From Candidatus Methylomirabilota bacterium (GTDB lineage Bacteria > Methylomirabilota > Methylomirabilia > Rokubacteriales > CSP1-6): a stretch of DNA of 32,078 nucleotides. The stretch covers positions 1 to 32,078 of the forward strand of contig DASTYT010000128.1 in the NCBI GenBank assembly GCA_035764725.1, read 5' to 3'. Under the pieces are notes generated by a model. It made no database searches. It was not told where the DNA came from and worked only from the letters and a program-made list of their open reading frames with translations. The translations under genes were made by a program, and so were the position numbers. Numbering within the stretch: the first letter of the stretch is position 1; each line of letters begins with the position of its first letter. Shown here in pieces: positions 9,421 through 17,314 of this stretch.

Positions 9421-9915
9421 TCAGCGCCCCTCGGCGGCGCGCTCGATCGTCGCGATGTCGAGCTTCTTCATCTGGAGCATTGCAGCGAAGGCTCGCTTGC
9501 CCTTCTCGGGATCCTTGCTCATGAGGAGCTCGGGCAGGATCTTCGGCGTGACCTGCCACGCCAGGCCGAAGCGGTCCTTGAGCCAGCCGCACTGCACTTC
9601 CTCGCCCCCTTCGGAGAGCTTCGCCCAGTAGTGGTCGACCTCCGCCTGGGTGTCGCAATTCACCACGAATGACACGGCTTCCGTGAACTTGTAGAGCGGC
9701 CCACCGTTGAGCGCGGTGAACTCCTGGCCGTCGAGCTCGAACTGCACGGTCATGACCGACCCCTTCGGCTGGCCGGATGCCTTGGCGCCGGCCTCGTCGT
9801 AGCGGGTGGTGCCGAGGATGCGCGAGTTGGGGAACGTCGAAACGTAGTGCTTCACGGCCTCTTCCGCCTGGCCGTCGAACCAGAGCATCGGCGTGATCCG
9901 TTGTGCCTTCGCCAT
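9421..9915 (-). CDS. PhnB-like / VOC superfamily protein (3-dmu-9_3-mt domain)
   Basis: The 164-residue protein begins MAKAQRITPMLWFDGQAEEA and continues with HYVSTFPNSRI, the typical opening of the PhnB-like 3-demethylubiquinone-9 3-methyltransferase-named domain (PF06983). That is a glyoxalase/VOC fold despite the name. The C-terminal KPFxxMLQMKK-like block (AFAAMLQMKKLDIATIERA) also fits this family. Members are small cytosolic proteins of mostly unknown function; the ubiquinone methyltransferase label should not be read as an activity. It is divergent from the molybdopterin oxidoreductase, with 105 bases between starts that hold a perfect palindrome. Confidence 0.87.
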   Translation of the reverse strand: MAKAQRITPMLWFDGQAEEAVKHYVSTFPNSRILGTTRYDEAGAKASGQPKGSVMTVQFELDGQEFTALNGGPLYKFTEAVSFVVNCDTQAEVDHYWAKLSEGGEEVQCGWLKDRFGLAWQVTPKILPELLMSKDPEKGKRAFAAMLQMKKLDIATIERAAEGR

Positions 9916-9970
9916 CGGGACCTCCCTGGACAGTGTGGGCTGCGGTCCTTCTCGTCACTGGTCGAACGGG

Positions 9971-9986
9971 GTCGATCCGGATCGAC
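9971..9986. promoter_or_regulatory. Perfect 16-bp palindrome between divergent genes, candidate operator
   Basis: GTCGATCCGGATCGAC is its own reverse complement with no spacer. It lies 55 bases before the PhnB-like gene's start and 34 bases before the oxidoreductase start, a natural place for a dimeric repressor or activator serving one or both genes. No regulator gene is adjacent. Confidence 0.45.
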
Positions 9987-10020
9987 AAGGGGCTGGCGCA
10001 GGTCAAAGGCTACCGATAGA

Positions 10021-12441
10021 ATGCCCAACGGCCACGAGACTTCCATGATTCAGCGGATCAAGGGCTACTGCGCGCTCTGCATCTCCCGCTGCGGCTCCAT
10101 CGCGGTGGTCGAGGACGGCCGCTTCGTCGCGCTCGAGCCCGATCCCTCCCATCCCACCGGGCAGGCGATCTGCGCGAAGGGACGCGCGGCGCCGGAGCTG
10201 GTCTACCATCGCGACCGCCTCCTCCATCCCCTGAAGCGGACGCGGCCGAAGGGCGACCCCGACCCGGGCTGGCAGCGCATCAGCTGGGACGAGGCGCTCG
10301 ATACGACGGCCGCCGCGCTCCAGCGCATCAAGTCGCAGCACGGGGCGGAGAGCGTGGTCTTTACCTCCGTCTCCGCCTCGACATCCGCGATCGCCGACGC
10401 CTCGCCGTGGATCACGCGTCTGATGCGCGCCTTCGGCAGCCCCAACCTCTGCGGCTCGATGGAGCTGTGCGGCTGGGGGCGCGCCTACGCGACGCGCTTC
10501 ACCTTCGGCATCGGCCACGGCGTCGGGGGCGCCACCATGCCGGATCTGGAGCGCGCCGGCTGCATCCTCTTCTGGGGCTATAACCCGAGCCTGGCGCGCC
10601 TGGCCCATGCGACCACCACGGCGGCCGCGCTGCGGCGGAGCGCCAAGCTGATCGTCGTCGACCCCCGGCGGGTCGGGATGGCGAGCAAGGCGGACGTGTG
10701 GCTGCGTGCGAGGCCGGGGACCGACGCGGCGCTGGCGCTGGGCATCGCGCACGTGATGCTCGAGCGCGGCTGGTACGATCACGAGTTCGTCCGGGACTGG
10801 ACGAACGGGCCGCTGCTCGTTCGCTCCGACACGGGGCGTCTGCTCACGGAGCGCGATCTCGCGGGCGGCGCGGCGGGCGGGAAGCGCTACGTCGCCTGGG
10901 ACGAGGCGGCGCAACGCCCGCTGATCTACGACCCGGAGCGTCGCCGCTACGAGCGCGATGCCCCGCCCGCGCTCCTGGGGGAGTACAAGATCTCGACGCC
11001 AGACGGTGCCGTCGTCTGCCGTCCCGCCTTCGATCTGGCGGTGGAGGGCTGCCGGCGCTATCCGGCGGAGGCTGTCGAGCGCATCTGCGGGGTCGACCGT
11101 GCCGAGGTCGAGCGCGCCGCCCGGCTCCTGTGGCACTCGCGCCCCGTCTCCTCCTTCGCGTGGAGCGGTGTGGAGCAGCAGACGAACACCACCCAGATCT
11201 TCCGCGCGATCTCGCTCGTCTACCTCCTGACCGGCAGCTTCGAGGCCGAGGGTGGCAATGTCCTCTTCCCCTCGGTGCCCTCACGCGGAGTCGCCGGCGA
11301 CGATCTGATGACGGCGGCGCAGCGCGATCGCTGCCTCGGCCTGCCCGAGCGGCCGATCGGACCCTCGCGCTGGGAATGGGTCACCACCGACGAGGTCTAC
11401 ACCGCGGTGCTCGAGCAGCGGCCCTACGCCGTGCGCGGCATGGTCGGCTTCGGCGCGAACCTCCTCATGGCGCATGCCGAGACGCGGCGCGGCCGCGAGG
11501 CGCTCGCCGCCCTCGACTTTTACGTGCACGCGGATCTCTTCATGAGCCCCACCGTGGAGCTGGCCGACATCGTGCTCCCGGTGGCGAGCCCCTTCGAGCG
11601 CGAAGGGCTCAAGATCGGCTTCGACATCAGCGCGGCGGCGCAATCGCTGCTGCAGCTCCGGCGGCCGGTGGCCGAGCCGCGAGGCGAGGCGCGCGGCGAC
11701 ACCGAGATCATCTTCGATCTCGCGGTGCGCCTCGGCCTGGGGCGGCATTTCTGGGACGGCGACGTGGACGCGGGCTATCGGCATCAGCTCGAGCCGTCCG
11801 GCGTGACCCTCGAGGCGCTGCGCGCGAATCCCGGCGGCGTCACCGTCCCGCTCACGACGCGCTACCGGAAATACGCCCAGGAGACGGACGGCGTGCCCAC
11901 GGGCTTCGCCACGCCCACGCGGAAGATCGAGATCTACTCCGAGACGCTGCTCGAGCACGGGTATCCGCCGCTCCCCGTGCACGTGGAGCCGCTGGTAGGC
12001 CCGGAGTCGCGCCCCGACCTGACTGCCCGCTTCCCGCTCGTGCTGACCTGCGCCAAGTCCACGCAGTTCTGCGAGACGCAGCATCGCGGCTTGCCGAGCC
12101 TGCGCCGGCGACAGCGCGATCCGGAGATCGAGCTGCATCCGGCGGCGGCCGCCGAACGGGGGATCGAGGTGGGTGACTGGGTGGCGGTGGAGACGCCGGA
12201 GGGCAGCGTGCGTGCCCGGGCCGCCTTCAACGAGAGCCTCGAGCCGGGCGTGGCCTGCGGCCAGCACGGCTGGTGGCAGGCCTGCCCGGAGATCGGTGCG
12301 CCGGGCTACGACCCCTTCAGCTCGAAGGGCGCCAATCTCAACCTGATCATCGGCAACGCGGCCATCGACCCGGTGAGCGGGTCGGTGCCGCATCGTGCGT
12401 ATCTCTGCCAGATCCGCCGGCTCGGGGACGCATCGGCCTGA
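10021..12441 (+). CDS. Molybdopterin (Mo/W-bisPGD) oxidoreductase catalytic subunit, DMSO reductase superfamily
   Basis: The 806-residue protein begins with a 4Fe-4S motif Cys17-x2-Cys20-x3-Cys24-x26-Cys51, followed by the molybdopterin core and a C-terminal molydop_binding domain (about 670-800). That domain contains the LTCAKSTQFCETQHRG and GANLNLIIGNAAIDPVSGS blocks. Cys150 (SMELCGWG) lies where formate dehydrogenases carry selenocysteine and other members a metal-binding Cys, so it is the likely Mo/W ligand. No Tat signal is visible, so it appears cytosolic. No electron-transfer subunit genes are adjacent, unlike most respiratory members. The substrate cannot be assigned: thiosulfate/polysulfide reductase-like, formate dehydrogenase-like and acetylene hydratase-like groups all share this layout. 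The frame is open further upstream, but the 4Fe-4S motif begins just after ATG 10021; ATG 10045 is an alternative start. Confidence 0.88.
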   Translation: MPNGHETSMIQRIKGYCALCISRCGSIAVVEDGRFVALEPDPSHPTGQAICAKGRAAPELVYHRDRLLHPLKRTRPKGDPDPGWQRISWDEALDTTAAALQRIKSQHGAESVVFTSVSASTSAIADASPWITRLMRAFGSPNLCGSMELCGWGRAYATRFTFGIGHGVGGATMPDLERAGCILFWGYNPSLARLAHATTTAAALRRSAKLIVVDPRRVGMASKADVWLRARPGTDAALALGIAHVMLERGWYDHEFVRDWTNGPLLVRSDTGRLLTERDLAGGAAGGKRYVAWDEAAQRPLIYDPERRRYERDAPPALLGEYKISTPDGAVVCRPAFDLAVEGCRRYPAEAVERICGVDRAEVERAARLLWHSRPVSSFAWSGVEQQTNTTQIFRAISLVYLLTGSFEAEGGNVLFPSVPSRGVAGDDLMTAAQRDRCLGLPERPIGPSRWEWVTTDEVYTAVLEQRPYAVRGMVGFGANLLMAHAETRRGREALAALDFYVHADLFMSPTVELADIVLPVASPFEREGLKIGFDISAAAQSLLQLRRPVAEPRGEARGDTEIIFDLAVRLGLGRHFWDGDVDAGYRHQLEPSGVTLEALRANPGGVTVPLTTRYRKYAQETDGVPTGFATPTRKIEIYSETLLEHGYPPLPVHVEPLVGPESRPDLTARFPLVLTCAKSTQFCETQHRGLPSLRRRQRDPEIELHPAAAAERGIEVGDWVAVETPEGSVRARAAFNESLEPGVACGQHGWWQACPEIGAPGYDPFSSKGANLNLIIGNAAIDPVSGSVPHRAYLCQIRRLGDASA

Positions 12442-12447
12442 TCCGGC

Positions 12448-13293
12448 TCAGAGCCGGTCGCGCACCCGCTCGGCGAAGCGACGGGCCTCGGCGCGCGGTA
12501 CGGCCGGCGCCTCGAACCGCAGCACCATCGCCGTGTCCTGCTTGATCGCGACCGTGGCGACGGTCTCGCCGCGGACGGCCGAGAAGGCCTCGGGGCCGAG
12601 AGCCGGCTCCTCCTCGAGCTTCACGCGCTCGCGGGACTCGGCTTCCCGCCTCGCCGCGTCCACATAGCTTGTCGCGGCCGGCGGCGCGACGAGCGTGAGC
12701 CCCACCGCGCCCGAGCCATCATCGCGCTCCAGCGTGCAGGTCACACCCGGGCGGATCGTCGCGGGCGGCGGCTTCCGCCGCGTGGGCCCACCGAGGAGCT
12801 GCTCGACGCCGGCGCTCCGCAGGATCTCACAGGGATCGGGGATCGCGGCCACCGTCGGCGCCGGTACCAAGCTGAGGACGACCAGCTTGGGCCGCGGGCC
12901 GAAGTCCTCGGGCCGCTGGTCGAGCCCGTCGTAGAACGCCAGACGAAGCTCCGCAGCGTCCCGCGACAGGATCATCCACAGCGGCCGCTCGCCCGGCGCG
13001 TCAAGCGGCGTCGCGCGAAATCCGGGCGGCTCCGCGCTCAGCTGATAGCTTAGCGACCAGCGGACGTGACCCCCGGCCGCCGGCCGGACGGTCAGCTCGT
13101 CCCCCTTGAAGGTCCACATGGAGTTGAGGAGCTTACCTTCCGCGCGAGGCTGGCCGTTCAGCGTGACCTGCGCCACCGCCCACACGCCGTCCGGCGCCGT
13201 CTCCGCGCCGGCCCGGGCCGGCGCCTCGGCCCCGACCGCGGCGAGCAGCGCGACCAGAGGGATGCGGACGGCGATCTGGTGGGGCGTGCGCAT
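12448..13293 (-). CDS. Secreted two-domain protein: TIGR03067-like plus DUF3558-like
   Basis: The 281-residue protein has a signal peptide (hydrophobic segment about 9-22, ending PARAGA). Residues about 35-145 follow the pattern of the TIGR03067 domain: DGVWAVAQVTLNGQP, an MWTFKGDELTV strand, a YQLSAEPPGFRATPLD segment, then LRLAFYDGLDQRPEDFG and a closing LVVLSLV strand. Residues about 152-281 begin DPCEILRSAGVEQLLGG and contain CTLERDDGSGAVGLTL, resembling DUF3558-type extracytoplasmic domains, with two cysteines that could form a disulfide. Both domain calls come from pattern memory, not a profile search. No function is known for either domain. It is convergent with the oxidoreductase. Confidence 0.72.
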   Translation of the reverse strand: MRTPHQIAVRIPLVALLAAVGAEAPARAGAETAPDGVWAVAQVTLNGQPRAEGKLLNSMWTFKGDELTVRPAAGGHVRWSLSYQLSAEPPGFRATPLDAPGERPLWMILSRDAAELRLAFYDGLDQRPEDFGPRPKLVVLSLVPAPTVAAIPDPCEILRSAGVEQLLGGPTRRKPPPATIRPGVTCTLERDDGSGAVGLTLVAPPAATSYVDAARREAESRERVKLEEEPALGPEAFSAVRGETVATVAIKQDTAMVLRFEAPAVPRAEARRFAERVRDRL

Positions 13294-13349
13294 GGGCCGG
13301 GCCTCGAGTCCATTGTACGACCGCTGTCTCCTCCAAAGGTTCGGGCCTG

Positions 13350-14666
13350 TTGTACCCTTCCCGCGTGGGGCATCACGATCCCAAGCTGGTCGTCCTGTCC
13401 GTGACGGTCGCGGTGATCGCGTCCTACGCCGCGCTGGATCTGGCTGCGCGCGTCAGCGTGCGGCGGGAACGGGCCGCGTGGCTCTGGCTCCTGGGCGGGG
13501 CCGGCGTCATGGGGACCGGCATCTGGTCGATGCACTTCATCGGCATGCTCGCCTTTCACCTCGAGACACCGGTGGCCTATGACGGCTGGATCAATGCGGC
13601 CTCATGGCTGATCGCAGTGCTCGCGTCGGGCGTGGCCCTGCTCGTGGTCCGGCGGCCCGCGCTCACCCGGACCAGCCTGGCCGGCGGCGCGCTCGTGATG
13701 GGGCTCGGCATCGCCGCGATGCACTACCTGGGCATGGCCGCGATGCGCGTGTCGCCGCCGGTCGAGTACGACATCCCCCTGGTCGCCGCCTCGATCGGCA
13801 TCGCCTGCGTCGCCTCACTGGCCGCGCTGGGGCTCGCCTTTCGGCTTCGCCGGCGTTATTCGCCGGGCGCGGTCTTCGCCAAGCTGGGCAGCGCCCTCGT
13901 GATGGGGCTCGGCATTGCGGCCATGCACTACACGGGCATCGCGGCGGCGCGCTTCGCCCCCGGCACCGTGAGCCTCGAGCCGCCATCGCTCGGTGGCCTC
14001 GACGACGCCTTTCTTGCCGAGCTGATCGGCCTGGCCGCGCTGGGCCTCCTCGGCGTGACGGTGGTGCTCACCGCGTTCGACGCCGCGCGCGCCGCGCGCA
14101 CGGAGGCGCTCGCGCGGGGGCTGCAGGCGCGGAACGAGACGCTCCGCGCCGCCGCGCTCTACGATGCGCTCACTGGCCTGCCCAACCGCATGCTGCTCGA
14201 CGAGCGCCTGATCCTGGCGGTGCGCCGGTCTGAACGGAGCGGCAAGCCCTTCGCCGTCATGTTCGTCGACCTCGACCGCTTCAAGGCGATCAACGACACC
14301 TATGGCCACGTCGTCGGCGACCGGCTCCTCAAGGCCGTAAGCGACCGGATGCAGGGCTGCGTGCGCGGTGAGGATACGGTGGCGCGGGTGGGCGGCGACG
14401 AGTTCATCGTGGTGCTGGCCGAGCTGGCCCGCGGGGTGGACGCCGGCGTCGTGGGCGAGAAGATGCTGAAGGAGCTGGCGCGGCCGTTCGAGGCGGAGGC
14501 GCATCGGCTCGACATCGGCGCCAGCGTCGGGATCAGCGTTTATCCCGACGACGCGCGCGACGTGCAGACGCTCCTGCTCCATGCCGACGCGGCGATGTAT
14601 CACGCCAAGCACTCGGGCGGGAATCAGCTGAGCTTTTTCGCTCCGGGCATGACCGCGGGCGCCTGA
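13350..14666 (+). CDS. MHYT-domain membrane diguanylate cyclase (GGDEF)
   Basis: The 438-residue protein has an N-terminal MHYT sensor of seven membrane helices with three signature repeats: MHFIGM (61-66), MHYLGM (124-129) and MHYTGI (192-197). These are thought to bind a metal and sense a gas or redox state. A short linker leads to a GGDEF domain with intact GGDEF at 348-352 and DALTGLPNR at 272-280. An inhibitory RxxD site (Arg339-Asp342) lies exactly five residues before GGDEF. It should therefore make c-di-GMP and be product-inhibited. The start is a TTG with AAAGG about 11 bases upstream; GTG 13365 is an alternative. No EAL domain is present. Close relatives with the same sensor occur in many bacteria. 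Confidence 0.92.
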   Translation: MYPSRVGHHDPKLVVLSVTVAVIASYAALDLAARVSVRRERAAWLWLLGGAGVMGTGIWSMHFIGMLAFHLETPVAYDGWINAASWLIAVLASGVALLVVRRPALTRTSLAGGALVMGLGIAAMHYLGMAAMRVSPPVEYDIPLVAASIGIACVASLAALGLAFRLRRRYSPGAVFAKLGSALVMGLGIAAMHYTGIAAARFAPGTVSLEPPSLGGLDDAFLAELIGLAALGLLGVTVVLTAFDAARAARTEALARGLQARNETLRAAALYDALTGLPNRMLLDERLILAVRRSERSGKPFAVMFVDLDRFKAINDTYGHVVGDRLLKAVSDRMQGCVRGEDTVARVGGDEFIVVLAELARGVDAGVVGEKMLKELARPFEAEAHRLDIGASVGISVYPDDARDVQTLLLHADAAMYHAKHSGGNQLSFFAPGMTAGA

Positions 14667-14898
14667 CCGATGTAGCCACCGATGGCCAGCGCGGCGATCA
14701 GGCCGAGCCAGTGGCCGAGCCGCGCCGCGCGCGCGGCCATCATCTGCGCCCGCGGGATTCGCACCATGCCCGCCAGCGACGGTGCCACGGTGCTGAGGCC
14801 GGGAAGAACTTCGCGATCAGGAGGGCATTGCGGCCGCGCGCGAGGAAGAGATTCTCGGTGCGGCGCACGGCAGGGACGCATCGAAGGCTTCCGATCCT
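14666..14898 (-). pseudogene. DedA family membrane protein remnant, frameshifted and truncated
   Basis: Two minus-strand frames together spell a DedA-like C-terminal region. One frame gives VRRTENLFLARGRNALLIAK (residues coded from about 14809 upward). The other gives PGLSTVAPSLAGMVRIPRAQ and then a hydrophobic helix ending GGYIG at 14666. The phrase KFFPGLSTVAPSLAG, typical of DedA (PF09335), is restored if one base is added to the GGG run at 14801-14803. The N-terminal half of a DedA protein is absent. The broken frame runs on to a stop at 14624 inside the convergent cyclase gene. It is therefore a decayed gene unless the frameshift is an assembly error; the truncation remains either way. 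It fills the 296-base gap before rpiA. Confidence 0.65.
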
Positions 14899-14962
14899 CG
14901 CGCCGGCGCGCGGGCCATTCAAACTGGACGCCGGGCCCCCCCGGGGCGTAGGGTCCGAGGAC

Positions 14963-15652
14963 ATGGCGGGGACGCTGACCGACAAGGACGCCGCAGCCCT
15001 GGCAGCGCACGCTCTGGGCTTCGTGAGCGCCGGCCAGACCATCGGGCTCGGCACCGGCCGGGCCGCGAAGGCTTTCATCCACGCCCTCGGCCACGCGGTG
15101 CAGTCCGGCCTCCGCGTCGCCGGCGTCCCCACCTCGGAGGCCACGGCGGCGCTTGCGCGCGAGCTGGGCATCCCGCTGATCTCGCTCGACGACGGATCCT
15201 CGATCGATCTCGCCGTGGATGGGGCGGACGAGGTCGACCCTCGCCTGGACCTGATCAAGGGCTACGGCGGCGCGCTCCTGCGCGAGAAGGTGGTCGCCGC
15301 GGCGGCGCGGCGGCTCGTCATCCTGGTCGGGCGCGAAAAGCTGGTGGACACGCTCGGGACCCGGGGGAAGCTGCCGGTCGAGGTCGCCCCGTTCGCCGTC
15401 GGCTTCTGCCGCGCCCGCCTCGCCGCGATCGGGCTCGCGCCCGTGCTGCGCGGGACGGGCGCCGCGATCTTCAGGACCGACAACGGGAATCAGGTCCTCG
15501 ATTGCGCCGTCGGGCCTATCAGCGATGTGCGCGAGCTGGACGCCCGCGTGCGGGCCATTCCGGGCATCGTGGGCACCGGGCTGTTCCTCGGCATGGCGCA
15601 CGTCGTGCTCGTGGGCCACGAGGGCCGGATCACGACGATGACGAGGCCCTGA
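14963..15652 (+). CDS. rpiA: Ribose-5-phosphate isomerase A
   Basis: The 229-residue protein interconverts ribose-5-phosphate and ribulose-5-phosphate in the pentose phosphate pathway. It has the phosphate-binding GLGTGR loop (28-33), the DGADEVD motif (Asp86, Asp89), Lys99 in LIKGYGGAL, and the catalytic Glu108-Lys109 in LLREK. These match the Escherichia coli active-site residues Asp81, Asp84, Lys94 and Glu103 with a constant offset of five. The frame is open further upstream, but ATG 14963 is chosen because CCGAGGA lies directly before it and the family normally begins here. Other pentose phosphate genes (gnd and a zwf remnant) lie just to the right on the opposite strand. Confidence 0.95.
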   Translation: MAGTLTDKDAAALAAHALGFVSAGQTIGLGTGRAAKAFIHALGHAVQSGLRVAGVPTSEATAALARELGIPLISLDDGSSIDLAVDGADEVDPRLDLIKGYGGALLREKVVAAAARRLVILVGREKLVDTLGTRGKLPVEVAPFAVGFCRARLAAIGLAPVLRGTGAAIFRTDNGNQVLDCAVGPISDVRELDARVRAIPGIVGTGLFLGMAHVVLVGHEGRITTMTRP

Positions 15653-15656
15653 GCGC

Positions 15657-15968
15657 TCAGCTTCGCGCGTCCAGGCGCACGTCCGCGTGCGTCACGTGGC
15701 CGTCGAAGCGGAGCAGCATGGCCCGCGCCTCGTCCTCCACCACCGCCACCGTCGGCTCCGGCCCGGCGAAGCGGCGTATCGCATCGAGCGAGTCCCAGAG
15801 CGTGAGCACCGTCACCTCCACCTCGTCGCCGGCGGGGCGCGTGAGCACCGTAGCGCCGCGCTGGCCCTCGAGGCGCTGGAGCGTCGCAAGTAGCGACTCG
15901 CGGAAGTACCGCACGTAGCGCTCGGCGCCCTCCGTCGTGGCGCGCGCCGACCACGCTCTCAGGATCAA
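15657..15968 (-). CDS. Antibiotic biosynthesis monooxygenase (ABM)-like small protein
   Basis: The 103-residue protein starts with TTG at 15968. It begins ILRAWSARATTEGAERYVRYF and contains EVEVTVLTLWDSLDAIRRFAG, the ferredoxin-like alpha-beta pattern of ABM-domain (PF03992) proteins. In that family a central Trp follows the third strand and a helix follows it. Family members range from quinone-forming monooxygenases to heme-degrading enzymes, and many have no known activity. The weak GAGG upstream and lack of another start support TTG. It ends four bases from the convergent rpiA stop codon. Confidence 0.75.
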   Translation of the reverse strand: MILRAWSARATTEGAERYVRYFRESLLATLQRLEGQRGATVLTRPAGDEVEVTVLTLWDSLDAIRRFAGPEPTVAVVEDEARAMLLRFDGHVTHADVRLDARS

Positions 15969-15986
15969 CAGGTGTCCCTCACGTCG

Positions 15987-16207
15987 TCAGAGGCTCACCC
16001 ACCAGGCGCGGCCATCGGCCTTGATGAGGGCTCCGCGCTGGCGGGGCGCCACGAGCCGGCGGCATAGCTCGGGGAATCGCGGGGCGGCAGCGTGCGCCAG
16101 ACGTCCAGGATGGGCGTGGCGATCTTCCACGCCGTCTCGACCATGTCGGCGCGGTAGAAGAGGTGTTGTCGCCGAACCTCGGAGTCGAAGGACGTGGCTT
16201 CGGTCAT
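15987..16207 (-). pseudogene. Glucose-6-phosphate dehydrogenase C-terminal remnant (zwf fragment)
   Basis: Directly after gnd, 221 bases encode only the tail of a glucose-6-phosphate dehydrogenase. The readable part is HLFYRADMVETAWKIATPIL, then DVW and SYAAGSW, a conserved G6PDH C-terminal signature. The frame then breaks: restoring one base at about 16031 gives PASAEALIKADGRAWW and a stop at 15987. About 85 percent of the usual 490-residue protein is missing between this fragment and the gnd stop codon. An ATG at 16207 allows a 70-residue peptide, but that is likely meaningless. It indicates that a gnd-zwf gene pair was once here; a working zwf, if any, is outside the window. Confidence 0.75.
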
Positions 16208-16222
16208 GGCCGGAGCCTCGGC

Positions 16223-17209
<987 letters not shown>

Positions 17210-17215
17210 GTCCGT

Positions 17216-17221
17216 CTCCTT
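17216..17221 (-). promoter_or_regulatory. Shine-Dalgarno sequence of gnd
   Basis: AAGGAG on the minus strand, six bases before the ATG at 17209. It decides the gnd start against a longer open frame reaching 17290, which would overlap the chrB promoter. Confidence 0.75.
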
Positions 17222-17278
17222 TATTCCAAGGGTACGCGCGGCCGCAACCGCGCCGCCCTGGGGCCGTGAACAATGGGC

Positions 17279-17307
17279 TTGACAGGTCATGTAACTACTG
17301 TTACATC
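17279..17307 (+). promoter_or_regulatory. Promoter of the chr operon
   Basis: A perfect consensus -35 TTGACA at 17279-17284 is followed after 17 bases by TACATC at 17302-17307, a weak but correctly spaced -10. Predicted transcription starts at about 17314, one base before the chrB ATG at 17315, so the message may be leaderless. An AGGGA immediately before the ATG is too close to act as a normal ribosome site. Confidence 0.6.
17289..17306. promoter_or_regulatory. 18-bp inverted repeat, candidate repressor operator in the chr promoter
   Basis: ATGTAAC-TACT-GTTACAT is a perfect inverted repeat with 7-base arms and a 4-base centre. It fills the spacer between the -35 and -10 boxes and overlaps the -10, so a bound dimer would exclude RNA polymerase. 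ATGT...ACAT ends recall PadR-type sites. The first gene of the operon encodes ChrB, whose homologues regulate chrA, making autoregulation the simplest model. Confidence 0.65.
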
Positions 17308-17314
17308 AGGGAAC

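Noticed and set aside
9847..10020. Upstream extension of the molybdopterin oxidoreductase reading frame
   Set aside because: It would overlap the start of the divergent PhnB-like gene and cover the palindrome; family similarity begins only after 10021.
14711..14962. Upstream extension of the rpiA frame
   Set aside because: No RpiA similarity, and the minus strand of this stretch carries the DedA remnant. ATG 14963 has a good ribosome site.
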